Below the pieces are notes generated by a model. The model did not search any database. It saw nothing but the letters and a program-made list of their open reading frames with translations, and was not told where the DNA came from. Shown in pieces: positions 1 through 11,343 of a stretch of 64,000 bases of DNA (position 1 is its first letter; each line of letters opens with the position of its first letter). Source of the stretch: Styela clava. Its lineage: Eukaryota > Chordata > Ascidiacea > Stolidobranchia > Styelidae. The DNA is taken from contig NC_135250.1 of the NCBI RefSeq assembly GCF_964204865.1, positions 22,373,395-22,437,394 on the forward strand, in the 5' to 3' direction. The translations under genes and the position numbers were made by a program.

Positions 1-786
1 TATATAGTTATTTAAATATTGATGTAATGGAGCAACAACTATACATCAAATGTTTTTCAAGTTAACCCGGACTGTTGTAGCTATTGTTCAAGGGATGGCA
101 TCCAACTAATTTCAGATTTAATTTTCTGCTTTGGTAATTCTACATAGTATTTTACGGTTCCCATTCATTTTTGACTAACATTTACCACAAACAGTCATTT
201 ATTGAATTTAATTAATACTAACCCAAATCATATTTACAAACTAGCACTATCAATATTGGGTAAAGCAATCAAAAGTGGGGCATCATGTATCGAGATTATA
301 ATCTTGAATTGTAGGATGTCATAATGCGAGAAGTAGTATAATACCAAGAAAAAAATGGATAAAAATGATACGAAATATTCGTCATAAACGGCCACATATT
401 CCTCATTGTAAGTATGATTAGTTGCAATTCAAGAGTCCCGCTGCACACTAACACAAATATATGTCTTTAACATAGTTGTAAACTGCTTGTCTGACGAAAT
501 CTGATTTAGGTCAGATGAAACGTCACAGAAATATATTTGTGTTAGTGTGCAGCAGGTATCTTGAATTGCATACGGTATTTTATTCCTGCTACAGCATTTT
601 TGCATTATACCCAGGGATCCACTAGCGCAAAAGCATTGAGAAAGGACTGGGAGTTAATTTCGCGCAACATCTACTGATAGGTATATTTGAATTACCCGCT
701 AGATAATAATCTTTGTTGCGTCACAATGATTTGTATTGTACGCTAATTTATTATTATTATTTTGGAGCAAGTAGAAACAAGCTATC
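1..786. other. Non-coding left edge
   Basis: No convincing coding exon is visible. The stretch contains the fold-back element at 424-569, and from about 717 the sequence belongs to the segment that recurs inverted at 35143-36057. Confidence 0.5.
424..569. repeat. Fold-back (MITE-like) element with 43-bp inverted arms
   Basis: Arms 424-466 and 527-569 are inverted repeats of each other with only a few mismatches, separated by about 60 bp. Each arm contains the block GCACACTAACACAAATATAT or its complement. The shape is that of a short non-autonomous DNA transposon or fold-back element. No clear target-site duplication was found, so the family is not assigned. Confidence 0.7.
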
Positions 787-2202
787 ATGGATGCCAGTTC
801 GTTATCATCTCACGAAACCACAGTTGGTGAACTCCAAGAGTTTTTTGTTGTTCAAGAGTATGACAGTGCTGGTGGCTGCAAGAGAGGTTTTTATCAGATA
901 TTAGATAGATATAACCGACATCACTATTCTGTTACGAGGGAGATTGATTCTGGCAAAACTCCAATCGTGATTCACCTGATAGATAACAAGAATAACGAAG
1001 TATTGAGAATGGAACCGAGGCTTAGGTAATTGAAAAATAATATTTAGTAAATAAATTAGAAAATTTCAAAGTGAATACTTTTACTAGACATGACACATGC
1101 AAAACATGTCTTTAATCTTAATCACCAATTCAGTTTTTTACTTTAAATCCAGATTTACTGGTATTCTGGAGTACCCTGTGAATTAGAAATCAAATCGATT
1201 TTCGATCCGAATTCTCGAATACTTAAATTGATGATATTATGTTTGTTTATTATCACTGATCCTTATATCAGTATACATACGACATTGAACAAGGGAATAT
1301 TAATGTTGGGCACGAAATGGGCAGACAGATCGTTTTGATATTATGGTGCTACAAAATAGCGCACCTAGTGGTTCCGCGTTCGCGTTCGTTACTATCTAAT
1401 GGTCAGTCGAAGTTGAGACGCCTACGATTCCGTGCAACAGATATATATTTCCACTTCAGTGTTCTGTACCGGTACTGTGAAAGATCAGATATCCGTACTA
1501 CTTCGTTTTGACTTTCGGGCCCAAATATTTAGGCATTGCACTCTTGAATTATAACGAATTGAACTCAAAAGGAGAAACGCCCAGCCCCCATTTTTTTCTC
1601 ATCAAAGTTGACAAAGTATTTCTTACCTAAATGAAGACTTACTCATTTGTGAGTTTGATATTTTCGTTGGCTTTCTTGTGATCAAAATTCCCCCCTTTTC
1701 TAGTTTCGATGAACTTTTTTGATAATGAATTTCTTATTTGTTTCCTATTTTTAATGAACTTTATTTCCCTTTCTCGTGAACTTACGTATTGATTTTTTTC
1801 TCAATAGGCCTTGCCATGGATTTTGTTGTTGCTTCAAAGACTGCAGTCACAGTATGGAAGTTTCTGCTAACGGTGAGCTACTTGGAGTGATTCGTCAGGG
1901 GGTGAACTGCTTTCTGCCAAAGCTATCTGTTGAAAAGTCCGGACAAACATTCTTTATTATTAAGGAACCTGGTTGTCCGTGCTGTTGGGTGCGATGAATT
2001 AGTGTTCAACATCTTTCTTTTGGATAATCCTCAACCTGTAGCATGTATTGTAAAACTGTTTGACACATGCATGTCAGAGATACCTATGTTTAAAGTGATA
2101 TTTCATGGAAAAGATATAGATTTGATTTCAAAATTTCTCATCTTTTCTGCTACATTTCTAATAAGTATTTTGTTTTTCGAAACAGTTGATACGGGAATAT
2201 AA
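787..2202 (+). pseudogene. Phospholipid scramblase (PLSCR family), frameshifted and 5'-incomplete
   Basis: Two exons are recognisable. The first, about 787-1025, ends at an AG|GTAATT donor. The second starts at 1808 after TTTTTTTCTCAATAG and runs to the stop near 2202. The first encodes the start of the scramblase barrel, ending in the family pattern R-x-L-R. The second begins with the Cys-rich palmitoylation-type block (CHGFCCCF), then the strand around NCFLPKL, a second Cys cluster (GCPCC), and the C-terminal calcium-site/membrane helix region (FLISILFFET near the end). Scramblases are membrane proteins that move phospholipids bidirectionally when calcium rises. At about 1985-1992, inside the second Cys cluster, the reading frame shifts by one base, so the exon cannot be read through. 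The exon for the N-terminal part is not identified. Either a young pseudogene or a single-base sequence error; the intron holds a dispersed repeat copy. Confidence 0.75.
1300..1560 (+). repeat. Dispersed repeat family A, copy 1
   Basis: A block with the order GTGGTTCCGCGTTCG, GGTCAGTCGAAGT, CCGGTACTGTGAAAGATCAG, CTTCGTTTTG. It recurs at about 4600-4810, 46640-46910, 51040-51450 and, inverted, at 35190-35480. Most copies lie in introns. No coding capacity is visible; it may be a SINE or short non-autonomous element. Confidence 0.65.
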
Positions 2203-3718
2203 CCTCTTTTATTATTCAGCGGTATCACGTGACGGAAGAGCAAAGGTTAGGGTAGCGATGTATGCAAACTTGTATCGAGAGTTTTCTGTAAAGCTGGCTT
2301 AGTTGAATATATTGTACTCGTGCGCAACTCATCTAATAGTTCGTTGACTGGCATCTAAAATTTTCAATTCATTTCTAACTCAAACTGGATAATTACTATT
2401 TTTTTTTTATATTTTAAAACGTTGGGGAGGTATTTTTTTTTCGAATCTCACATTTTTGCATCAGGAGCGACGACATTCTACAAAACCTCCTTATATTAAC
2501 ATAAGTTGGACAAGAGCGAATAAAACAGACCGGAAATTGGTGGTAGGACAATAACAAGATTTTACCAAAATGTTACATTCATTAAAAAAGGGTTTCATTT
2601 CTTAGCTATAATTCTAAAACTCGAGGTCGATGTTATTATTGATCAAATGAATAATGATTTCGTCAAAAAGTGGGATCGTAATTTCGAATTAATAGTTGGG
2701 TACTTAAATGTGTCGATTAGTTCTGTGCCAATTTTATAATCAATTCATATTCAATGAGCTGTTTTAGAGGCATGGCAAATTGCGATTATTACTTTTCTCA
2801 GTAATTAGTGTAAAATACAGGATACGCCATAAAAGATCATGACCGATCGATGAAACTTGATCTTGGAAATACAACGTAATCGTTACATTATCAAATGTTT
2901 GTTTGGCAAATGCGAGTCAGTCTACTAGAACTTGATGTGTTTTAGAAACTAGGAATCTGGGAGTAATTGCTAGTTGAATAACACAACAGCAAATATAATA
3001 TTATAATTCAAAATGATAATTTACGTTTTAGAATGCTGAATATTATTATATATAATTTGATTTTTTCTAAGCTGGCTGAAAATAATTGCATAGAATATTT
3101 CTCGTGTGTAATTTTATCAAAAAACGATATAATGCGCTTTGCATATATATAATACATATAAATATTTTAGCTCATTTGTAGTTAAATTTATATGTTTTAT
3201 GTAGCAGTGAGAATTGATCTTGAGGTCAAACACCAACTTTAAAGCTCACCAACATTGAAAACATTACCGGTATAGGCGTGAAGTAAACATTATGAGCATC
3301 TTATATTTTGCAGTTCTCGATATGCTTAGATGAATGTCATCTATTGTTCAACAAAAATAGATAAGTTAAGAATAGATTTCAATATTATGTTTTTGTAATG
3401 AGCTTCTGACTATCATATATAAAGAAAATGCTAATTCAGCGATAATTGTGGACAAACCCATACAACACCTAAAGCTTATCTAAGAATAGATTTCACTCAG
3501 CATGTGTTTCAGTAATCTTGTGAATAAGTTGGTACAAAAGCTCTTGCGGAGAGAGGTATAAACTTCATAGTAAATGTAACATGCGCCTTGCGTGTCAATT
3601 TCAGAATGTTTGAGAATCCGTAAAGTAAAATAGCGAGAATCCAATTTCAAAACGTTTGTCGTCATTTTGTGTTTAGTTGCTCACTGTAATATATATAGAA
3701 CAAAAAAAACATTATAGC
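2203..3718. other. Intergenic, nothing recognised
   Basis: AT-rich sequence with many stops in all frames. No motif, repeat arm or RNA gene was recognised between the scramblase relic and the sulfotransferase start. Confidence 0.5.
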
Positions 3719-6700
3719 ATGGAAAATAACGTTGACCTTAACTCAATGCAGCTGATTTTAACGGAACATATGAAGAAGACGTGGATGGGGGCTAAAGGCT
3801 TAGAAGATTACAAAGGATATCAATTCATGCCTGGATTTGGTCTTGAAGCCACTAAGTATGCTTACGATGAATGGAAGATTCCTGAAAATTCAGTTTTTAT
3901 CTCAAGCTTTCCAAAAACAGGTAAAAATTTATTTTTGTTCATTTATTCATTTGAAAAAAAAAAAAAAAAATAAATAAACGGGTTTCGGTTTTACGCATGA
4001 AAGAAAGTCCGGTTTGTAATGTATATAACAAAGTGGCAAAAGTATACAGAAATTTAAATGAAATTTTACAATATTATCCTAAATTATCTATTTTTTTACT
4101 GAATGCATGGATTTATCACTTTGCGCTCAATTTTTAAAATTGTTTTTAAAGCAATACTTTATCAATTTCGTTCAAATTATTTAGGTACGGCATGGTGTTT
4201 GGAAACTGTGAAACAAATATTGTACGGCAGAGATAAACATCTTCTAGATATGTATCGTACTGTTCCGATGCCAATGTTTCTGGTGGAAATGAGTGTTCGT
4301 AAGTAAATTTAATTCCATAAATTGAATGCAAGTATCTAAACCACGAATAGCGAGTCAGATCGAGTCATTCTTTGCCAGAGTCTTCAGTCAAGTCCGAATA
4401 ACTGCAAAGTTCTAAAGCTTTCCATCACTATAATTGTATTGATTTTAAATAAAAGTCAATTTCAATAAAACCACTCATATTTTGAAGAAAAAGAGCTAGC
4501 CATACCATATATCATTTTTTGATGGGAAGTGTTCTTTAACTACTGGAATTGCTTTGAAATATTCAGTAGTCTAGGATTGTTGTTGTCGCTAGAAGGCTAT
4601 TATTATCACTTATTAAAAAAAATTCTGCGGGCTCAATGGGACAATGTTTTTTTTATGCGTGATGTTGTCTTGCGCACCTTGTGGCGATTCCGCGTTCGTG
4701 ACCTGGTGGTTAGTCGAAGTCGGCAATACTGCGGTACCGGTTCTGTAAAAGATCAGATACCGGTACCGGTACTTATTCATTTTGACTTTTGTGTCCAAAT
4801 AAATCAACTGTTTTACTAAATGCGGAAAGCAATATCTGCACGTGTGTATACTGTTGCTAAAAAATAAACTTCCAAAAAATTCTTTAAATTATTAACTTTT
4901 AGCGGGAAAATTTGATGTGTTCGACAAACTACCTCATTCAACGCAAGTGTTTGCAACTCATTTAACAGAGGAACTTTTCAACTATGAGAAAATGAAGAGA
5001 TCAAACAGCAAGGTGTGTTGACAGTATGGATATATTTAGTTTTGATCGAAGTTTGAGAAATTGACATGATGTATAACGTAAATATGTATCAATAACGATA
5101 ACGTTGCCAGTACCGTTCAAATGTCCCTACTTTTATTATATACCGTAAATGTACTGTGTCAACTTAGCTTTACTTAATTTACTGTATCTGGTTTTCTTTA
5201 TCACTGCACATCAAAACCACTTCACATTATACGCACGTGGGCGGCCACAACCCTATAATTCCCCAAACCTATTTTCGCCAGAAACGCGTATCCAGTATCC
5301 AGTATCCAATTGAGGAGGGGATTCACCTGCCCATCGTTGGTCTGATGATTTTTAATTAAAGAATGTTTGTTAAATAATTCAACAGTACCATAGGGTATTC
5401 ACAATCCGTAAATCAATTCTTTTCGATCAGATATTCGTACCTTGTGTCGCTGTTCGATAACCAGCTTCGGTTCCCAGTGGCTTTCCTTACAATAATTACT
5501 GTCTCTCGAGTTTTCAAGAAGTTCAGTACAAGTTCTGGTGAATTTAGAATTAATTGTTGGTTGTGGCAGTATGACGGGTCATATAGGCAAAATATGTAGT
5601 GGAATCCAGACTGAAAAATTATTTCAATGTTATATTATGGAATTGCTATACTTTTTACTTTCGCAGATGATATACGTCATACGTAATCCCAAAGACCAAG
5701 CCGTTTCCTGGTTGCATTTTTCCAGGAAATTACCACTGCCTGAGGAAACAAAGAAGCAAATGGGAGAAGAGTGGAATGAATTTTTCCATAACTACGTACT
5801 TGGTATAAATAAGTTGATTATGAAATTAATGAAATCATTTTCATGCATGGAAAAATGTGAAATTAATGGCACTCTCAACGCAGATTTTACGATGTGGTGC
5901 ACCAGAGATAGAGTCAACGAACGTACGTTTCACGTTCATGTTCACGTACTATACTTACATTTTACGTACTGTCGCCTGTTGATTTCCGTCTTAATTAAAA
6001 GACATGTTGTCAAAAATATCGCGGTTCGGAGTGGTGAGATACTATTTTGGTAACTTAGCTCAACCCACTTCTAGAGCAACCCACGCTTGAATCATATGTG
6101 TAGCGAGCTACCCTGGTAGGTCTGAGCATTTCGAATCGAATCGTAAATTTTCGAATCAGTCCAGGCGAAAATTTTAAATCTCCACCAGCTTGTTATTTGT
6201 TGTCCGCTAAAGGTCGAGATCATTCTTCCATTTTTTTAAGCAATCTCCCGTCGAAATGTTTTTAAAAGGCATTTCTTTTCTTCCTAGTAAGTTATTGTTG
6301 AAACATGTTTCTTATTGTATGTAACTCAGCAAACAGACTGAATGATGACCATTTAAATAAAAACCTTGTGTTTATTCAAATATCTTCCAATTATTCGAGA
6401 TTCGATTCGCTTCGGAAAAATATTCGAATCGATTGTGAAATCATCAGGTATTAAATGTCCCTAGTATGTCTATGGACAAGAATAACATTGCTGTACGAAT
6501 GCACTAGTCTAGTGTAGTTATTTAAAATAAAATATTGATAGATTTACATTCAAGATATTCTTTCCAGGAAAACATCCACAATGCAATAAAGAAGGTCAAT
6601 GGTATCCAGACCACATTAAGGAATGGATGAAATATAAAAAGGATGAAAATTTTCTTGTGGTTGTTTACGAAGATATGAAAATGGTGAATATTTGTGGTAA

Positions 6701-7830
6701 TGTTAAATTTTTTTACGGCTCAAATTTTTTAATTCCTTGGGCAGAATGAACGCCACCATTTCAACTACAATAATGAATTTAACAACAACAATAAAAATTT
6801 ATCGAAACGTTTATCTACACTTGATTTCTGATAACATAAAAACGCGCGGGTTAATCATATATAATTAAAACTATCATTGAGTTTGAACAAGCCTGAGTGG
6901 GTTAAAATAGAGCCAAATGCTGTTTTCAATCATACTATAGAAATTGTCCTTGCGACTTGTGGGCCAAAAGCGGCCCGCGAATAAAGTTTTTCGGCCCTCA
7001 AACGACCTGACCTCACTTTTAATGCATAAAAACAAAAAGTTGGTTAGTTATTCTTGTATTATTGATGAGTTTTTTTATGGTATGTTGTGTGTGAGAGTGG
7101 TGATCTTCCACCTGTGAAAATATGATTTACAATATTATGTGATGATAATTTAATGTGTTTATGTGTTTTTAGTTGAATTAATATCTGAAACTAATTCCAG
7201 AATTTTCAAAATGAGATTCGTCGAATCGCGAATTTCTTAGCTGTAGATCTCAGCGACAATAACGTCGCTAATGTTGCTGAAGTATGTTCTATCAAATCGA
7301 TGAAGGAACATGCAGATGTTGAAAAATCTGGATTTTTGAAGATGAATGTCCGAAAAGGTATGATTATGCCGGTTCGGTAATGCAGAGGAGAATTTTTGAT
7401 CCAATGCGCATGACGTTCTAGCAATAATACCTACTTATAGTTGATTGATTCCTGAATATTTTGGTCGAACAAATCAAACCAACAAGTCGTATTGACTGAT
7501 GCATTCAAATTCTGACTCTTGCAAGAGACAAATATGAGACTATTCGAATACAAACAAATTTTAATTTTTCCATCTCTTTGTAGTAAGTATACGAAGGAAA
7601 GAATTATTCTTAAACACTGGCAAGCTGCTACATTTATGGGGTCATAGGCTGGTAGTTGGACGCAAACCTGATTTATTAGTTTGTCACCATGGACCGACAT
7701 CTTATATCTTTTTTTAGGAGAGATCGGTGGGTGGAAAAATCAGTTCACGGTGGCGCAATCTGAACTAATGGATAAGCTGATAAAAGAACAACTAGGCGAC
7801 ACTGGCATCGAATTCACATATGAAATGTAA
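3719..7830 (+). CDS. Cytosolic sulfotransferase (SULT family), seven exons
   Basis: Joined exons 3719-3920, 4185-4298, 4903-5012, 5667-5802, 6568-6683, 7201-7357 and 7718-7830 give a 315-residue protein, typical of cytosolic SULTs. All junctions are GT-AG and phases agree. The enzyme moves sulfate from PAPS to hydroxyl or amine groups of small molecules. The 5'-phosphosulfate loop SFPKTGTAW has its Lys at residue 66. The catalytic His is H125, in ATHLTEEL. The 3'-phosphate site YVIRNPKDQAVSW begins at about 145, with R148 and S156. The C-terminal motif RKGEIGGWK is at 277-285, followed by FTVAQSE. The PAPS loop is split across exons 1 and 2. Start ATG 3719 was chosen because it opens the conserved N-terminus; the in-frame upstream ATG at 3677 lies in less convincing sequence. 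Substrate cannot be told from sequence: phenols, iodothyronines, steroids and amines are all possible. Intron 2 carries a family A repeat. Confidence 0.93.
4600..4810 (+). repeat. Dispersed repeat family A, copy in sulfotransferase intron 2
   Basis: Shares GGCGATTCCGCGTTCG, the GGTTAGTCGAAGT block and GATCAGATACCGGTACCGG with the copies at 1300-1560 and 46640-46910. The order of blocks is the same in each copy. Confidence 0.65.
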
Positions 7831-7904
7831 TCGTTTGGGAATACAGTGATGACGACTAGAGCAAATGGACTGAGAACATATTTATTGTTGTTTTATTAAC
7901 TTTC

Positions 7905-8190
7905 AAGACATCGGAGTGTTTTTACTAAGTCTCGTTTTTTACATTCCAAAAATAAATTATTCGGTGAGCAAGCATATTCAAAAAGACTCAAGTTTTAATG
8001 GAAAGGGGATAGGAACGTCATAAAAGTCAACACAGAAAAAATATCTTACGATTTACTGACCACAGAATAAAAATTTGTGAATCCAGTCACCTGTGTTACT
8101 TTGGATTAATGAAAAAATCTGGAAGTCAAAGAAAGTAATTTTGGTTAATAGCACAAATTCCATCTACAAGAAACGAAAATCGATCGATCT
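7905..8190 (+). repeat. Dispersed repeat B, left part, 3' of the sulfotransferase gene
   Basis: The stretch from GTGTTTTTACTAAGTCTCG to CAAATTCCATCTACAAG recurs at about 63180-63425 with scattered differences. The 63 kb copy continues into a segment that is itself repeated at 54870-55550. A polyadenylation-like AATAAA lies at about 7951 and could serve the sulfotransferase transcript. Confidence 0.65.
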
Positions 8191-8326
8191 CTTTGCGATC
8201 TAGATACCGTCAATTGCTATGTCATAATCACAGTTTAAGCACGTGTTTATCGTAACAATCCAATTATATCGGTATTTAGAAAGGCAGAAATTTAGTTAAA
8301 AGTCATATAAGAAAGCTTAGAGAAGT

Positions 8327-8490
8327 TGTAAGAAATGTTTCCTCATTTTAATTATGGGCACTAGGCTGTGTTCCAGAAAAGTGTTTCGTAATATCTATTT
8401 TCGCAATCATGCCAGTTCCGCGATAATCATTCAATCTTATAAGCGTAGTACATTCGTTTTCAGCTAAATGGAGTGATTATTATCCAAAAT
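8327..8490 (+). repeat. Truncated left LTR of the BEL/Pao element
   Basis: Matches 10703-10870 almost base for base over its first ~140 bp, then the two diverge. The breakpoint near 8488-8520 marks the internal deletion. Confidence 0.75.
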
Positions 8491-8520
8491 TTGATTCTGA
8501 TTTGATTTGATTCTAATGAT

Positions 8521-10388
8521 TCTGATTGTTATTCATTTACATATGCTTTCCTTGATTATGGCTCGTCACGTTCATTTTGCACCACTGATCTTGCTAAGAG
8601 ATTAGGCCTTCAAGGTGAAACTGAGGAGTGTACTATTCACACTGCCAGTGGTTCAAAGCCTCACTCAGGAAAGAGAGTATCTCTCACTATTACTGGTATT
8701 AATGAGCCTAACGAAATATGTGTAAATAATATTTTAACTTTTGATGGTATTCCTGATTTACGTGACTCTATCCCACATCAGGAAGTAGTGGAACAGTATC
8801 CACACTTACATGGTTTATACTTCCCTGAAGTAAATGGCACTATTGAGGTGCTGATAGGTTCTGATGTATTGGGACAATTTCCCATCTCAGACACATGTGT
8901 TGGTGAACAAGGCTCACCAACTGCTTACCATACAATTTTAGGTTGGGCTCTAGCAGGTCCTGACAAAAATGCTCAAATTTCAAATTGTGTCGAGTCAATT
9001 TTTTGAAAGCAGGTTATAGTTCTGCAAATTCTATTGAAGAAAGTACTAATTTATCTATGTGTCATGTTTGTGGTCATGATTTTGTTGATTTATATGCTGA
9101 TCCATGTACTACAGAGTTTTCTGTCGATGACAAGAAAGCATTGAGCATTATGGCAGATACAATGAAAATGATAAACGGTAGGTATCAAATTGCCTTACCC
9201 TGGGTATCTGATAATGTAACCCTCCCTAATAATCGTTTTTTAGCAGAAAAAAGGCTAATGTATCTCAAGCGAAAATTCCAGAAAGACCCAGATCTTTTCC
9301 AAAAATACAAAGATAAAATACATGAATACATCCAGAATGGTTATGCAGAATACATACCCATACATGAATTGCCACACAGTAACAGAACATCATATTTACC
9401 ACATCACTATACTGGCCAAAAAGTTCGGGTAGTATTTGATTGTTCAGCCGAGTTTCAAGGCACTCGTTTGAATAACAACTTGTTATCAGGTCCTTTCAAT
9501 ACTAATACGTTGGTTGGTGTTCTTTTGTGTTTCCGACAGGAACCCGTTGCGGTAATTTGTGACATCCGTCAAATGTTTCATAGAATTCGGGTAAATCCAC
9601 CTGATTGTGATTCCATGCGATTTCTTTGGTGGCCCAATGATGATTTATCTCGAGACCCTGTTGAGCTAAAAATGTTGAGTCATATATTTGGTTGTAAGAG
9701 TTCTCCATCTGTTGCTACATTTGCGCTACGGAAGGTAGCTGATGATAATTTATCCAATGCTGACTCTGTCACTATTGAAACTGTTAATCGTAATTTTTTC
9801 GTGGATGATTGTTTGAAAAGTTTGCCTACTGCTGACCAAATCGTCAGTTTGATATCTCAACTACGTAAGCTATTAGATACATGTGGTTTTCATCATGCCA
9901 AGTTCATAAGCAATGACCAAGCTGTGTTAGATTCGATACCTGATGAAGATAAAGCCCCATCTATGGTAGATTTTGACATTCAAGGTGATTCCTCAAATAA
10001 GACACTCGTTGTGCATTGGCGCATCGATGCTGACAAATTTGTAATTCGTATAAATGTTGAGCCTCTTCCTCTAACACGGAGAGGTATTTTGTCAATGGTA
10101 AGTCAAGTATTTGACCCATTAGGATTTGTCCAACCATTTATTTTGCCCGCAAAACTTATTCTTCGCGAGTTGTGCGATGAAGGTTATTCCTGGGATGATA
10201 CCATTTCTGGCCCACCTAGAGAAAGTTGGGAAAATTGGATCGCTTCATTATCCAACTTAAATAATTTGTCTATTCCTCGTTGTTCCAAGCCAGCTGACTT
10301 CACACCCACTGAGGTACAGTTGCATTTGTTCTGTGACGCTAGCAGAGTTGGTTATGGTTGTTCGAGTTATTTGCGTATGATTGATTGA
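8521..10388 (+). pseudogene. BEL/Pao pol remnant: A17 protease, reverse transcriptase, start of RNase H
   Basis: The first part (8521-9006) resembles the Pao-type retropepsin region, with the downstream motif ILGWALAGP. The expected D-S/T-G triad reads D-Y-G (about 8554-8562). The frame then breaks by one base in a T-rich run at about 8998-9006. The longer open part (8985-10388) carries BEL/Pao reverse transcriptase hallmarks: VRVVFDCSA, VICDIRQMF (palm Asp), the F-V-D-D catalytic box at about 9798-9809, then LTRRGILSMVSQVFDPLGF. The start of RNase H (HLFCDASRVGYG) is cut by the stop at 10386-10388. Integrase is missing. Frameshift, altered protease triad and truncation mean it is dead. Confidence 0.88.
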
Positions 10389-10702
10389 TGCAGCAAATGA
10401 CTTCATGTCGTTTTTGTTAGAGGCCATATAGTGACACGCACATATACACACATTGTACATAACATGCACCTATTCACAACATACATACCACAACAGGAAT
10501 TATGCTTGTACCACATTCCTACCCTTTCCTCAGAGATTCTCGTTTACCATTTTTATGTATCTCTAATGGTGCTCATTCTTTCAGATTAATTATTTCTGAT
10601 TAATTTTTGTGTGTTTCACACATTGTGTTGTTTGAACATTTCTTTTATTGCTTTAAAAAATTACATAAAATGCTTTTCATTTTCTCTAATTTGGGCCCGG
10701 TA

Positions 10703-11338
10703 TGTAAGAAATGTTTCCTCATTTTAATTATGGGCACTAGGCTGTGTTCCAGAAAAGTGTTTCGTAATATCTATTTTCGCAATCATGCCAGTTCCGCGAT
10801 AATCATTCAATCTTATAAGCGTAGTACATTCGTATTCAGCTAAATGGAGTGATTATTATCCAAAATTTGATACTAATGATTAATTCCATGTATTATTCCC
10901 ATGTTTAATACATGAGGAGTCCCAAATAGATATCTTATTGAGCCAACTTGGCTTTATATTCTGACCAATAATCTGGCATCTGTAAATTCTCCCGCACGCC
11001 GCTCTCTTCTTTCTGAGTTTTTAGTGAGCGCACCTCTGTTTCTTAATAAGCTCCGGAATTTGTCAATTTGTAAGCCGTATTTTTCATGTTTGTTTTATTT
11101 ATTTAGCTAATATTTGGAGTGATGATCATAAATTAGATTAAATTGTGTGTAATTACTGAAATAAACTGACTCATCGATGTTCATTACTACTGCGATAATG
11201 CAATAAAGTCAAAGCAACAAATGTTGGATGAACTATTTGGGATCGGGCTCTTCAAGTATTTCTGGTGTTACTCGCACATTGGATCACACGATATCACTCC
11301 ACATCATAGTTAGGTGATAGCACCGTTTATTACCTACA
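10703..11338 (+). repeat. Right LTR of the BEL/Pao element
   Basis: Begins TGTAAG, ends CTACA, contains an AATAAA box near 11160 and is followed by GAAGT, the same five bases that precede the left end. Only its first ~165 bp have a partner in the left LTR, so the right boundary rests on TG...CA and the duplication. Confidence 0.7.
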
Positions 11339-11343
11339 GAAGT

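Larger units (their letters stand above)
8327..11338 (+). mobile_element. BEL/Pao LTR retrotransposon, internally deleted
   Basis: A segment starting TGTAAGAAATG occurs at 8327 and again at 10703, about 140 bp nearly identical on both sides of pol-like sequence. The right copy extends to a TG...CA boundary ending TTATTACCTACA at 11338. The five bases GAAGT stand immediately outside both ends (8322-8326 and 11339-11343), as expected for a target-site duplication. The right LTR would be about 636 bp, with AATAAA near 11160. The left LTR is cut off near 8490 and joins directly to protease sequence, so the rest of the LTR, the primer site and gag are missing. RNase H is truncated and integrase is absent. 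The element cannot be autonomous. Confidence 0.85.

Noticed and set aside
5538-6053. 171-codon open frame in the sulfotransferase gene
   Set aside because: It is exon 4 read through into both flanking introns; the splice sites at 5667 and 5802 give the family-consistent product.
6950-7020. hAT-like GGCCCGCGAA patch in sulfotransferase intron
   Set aside because: Too short, no terminal repeats or duplication.
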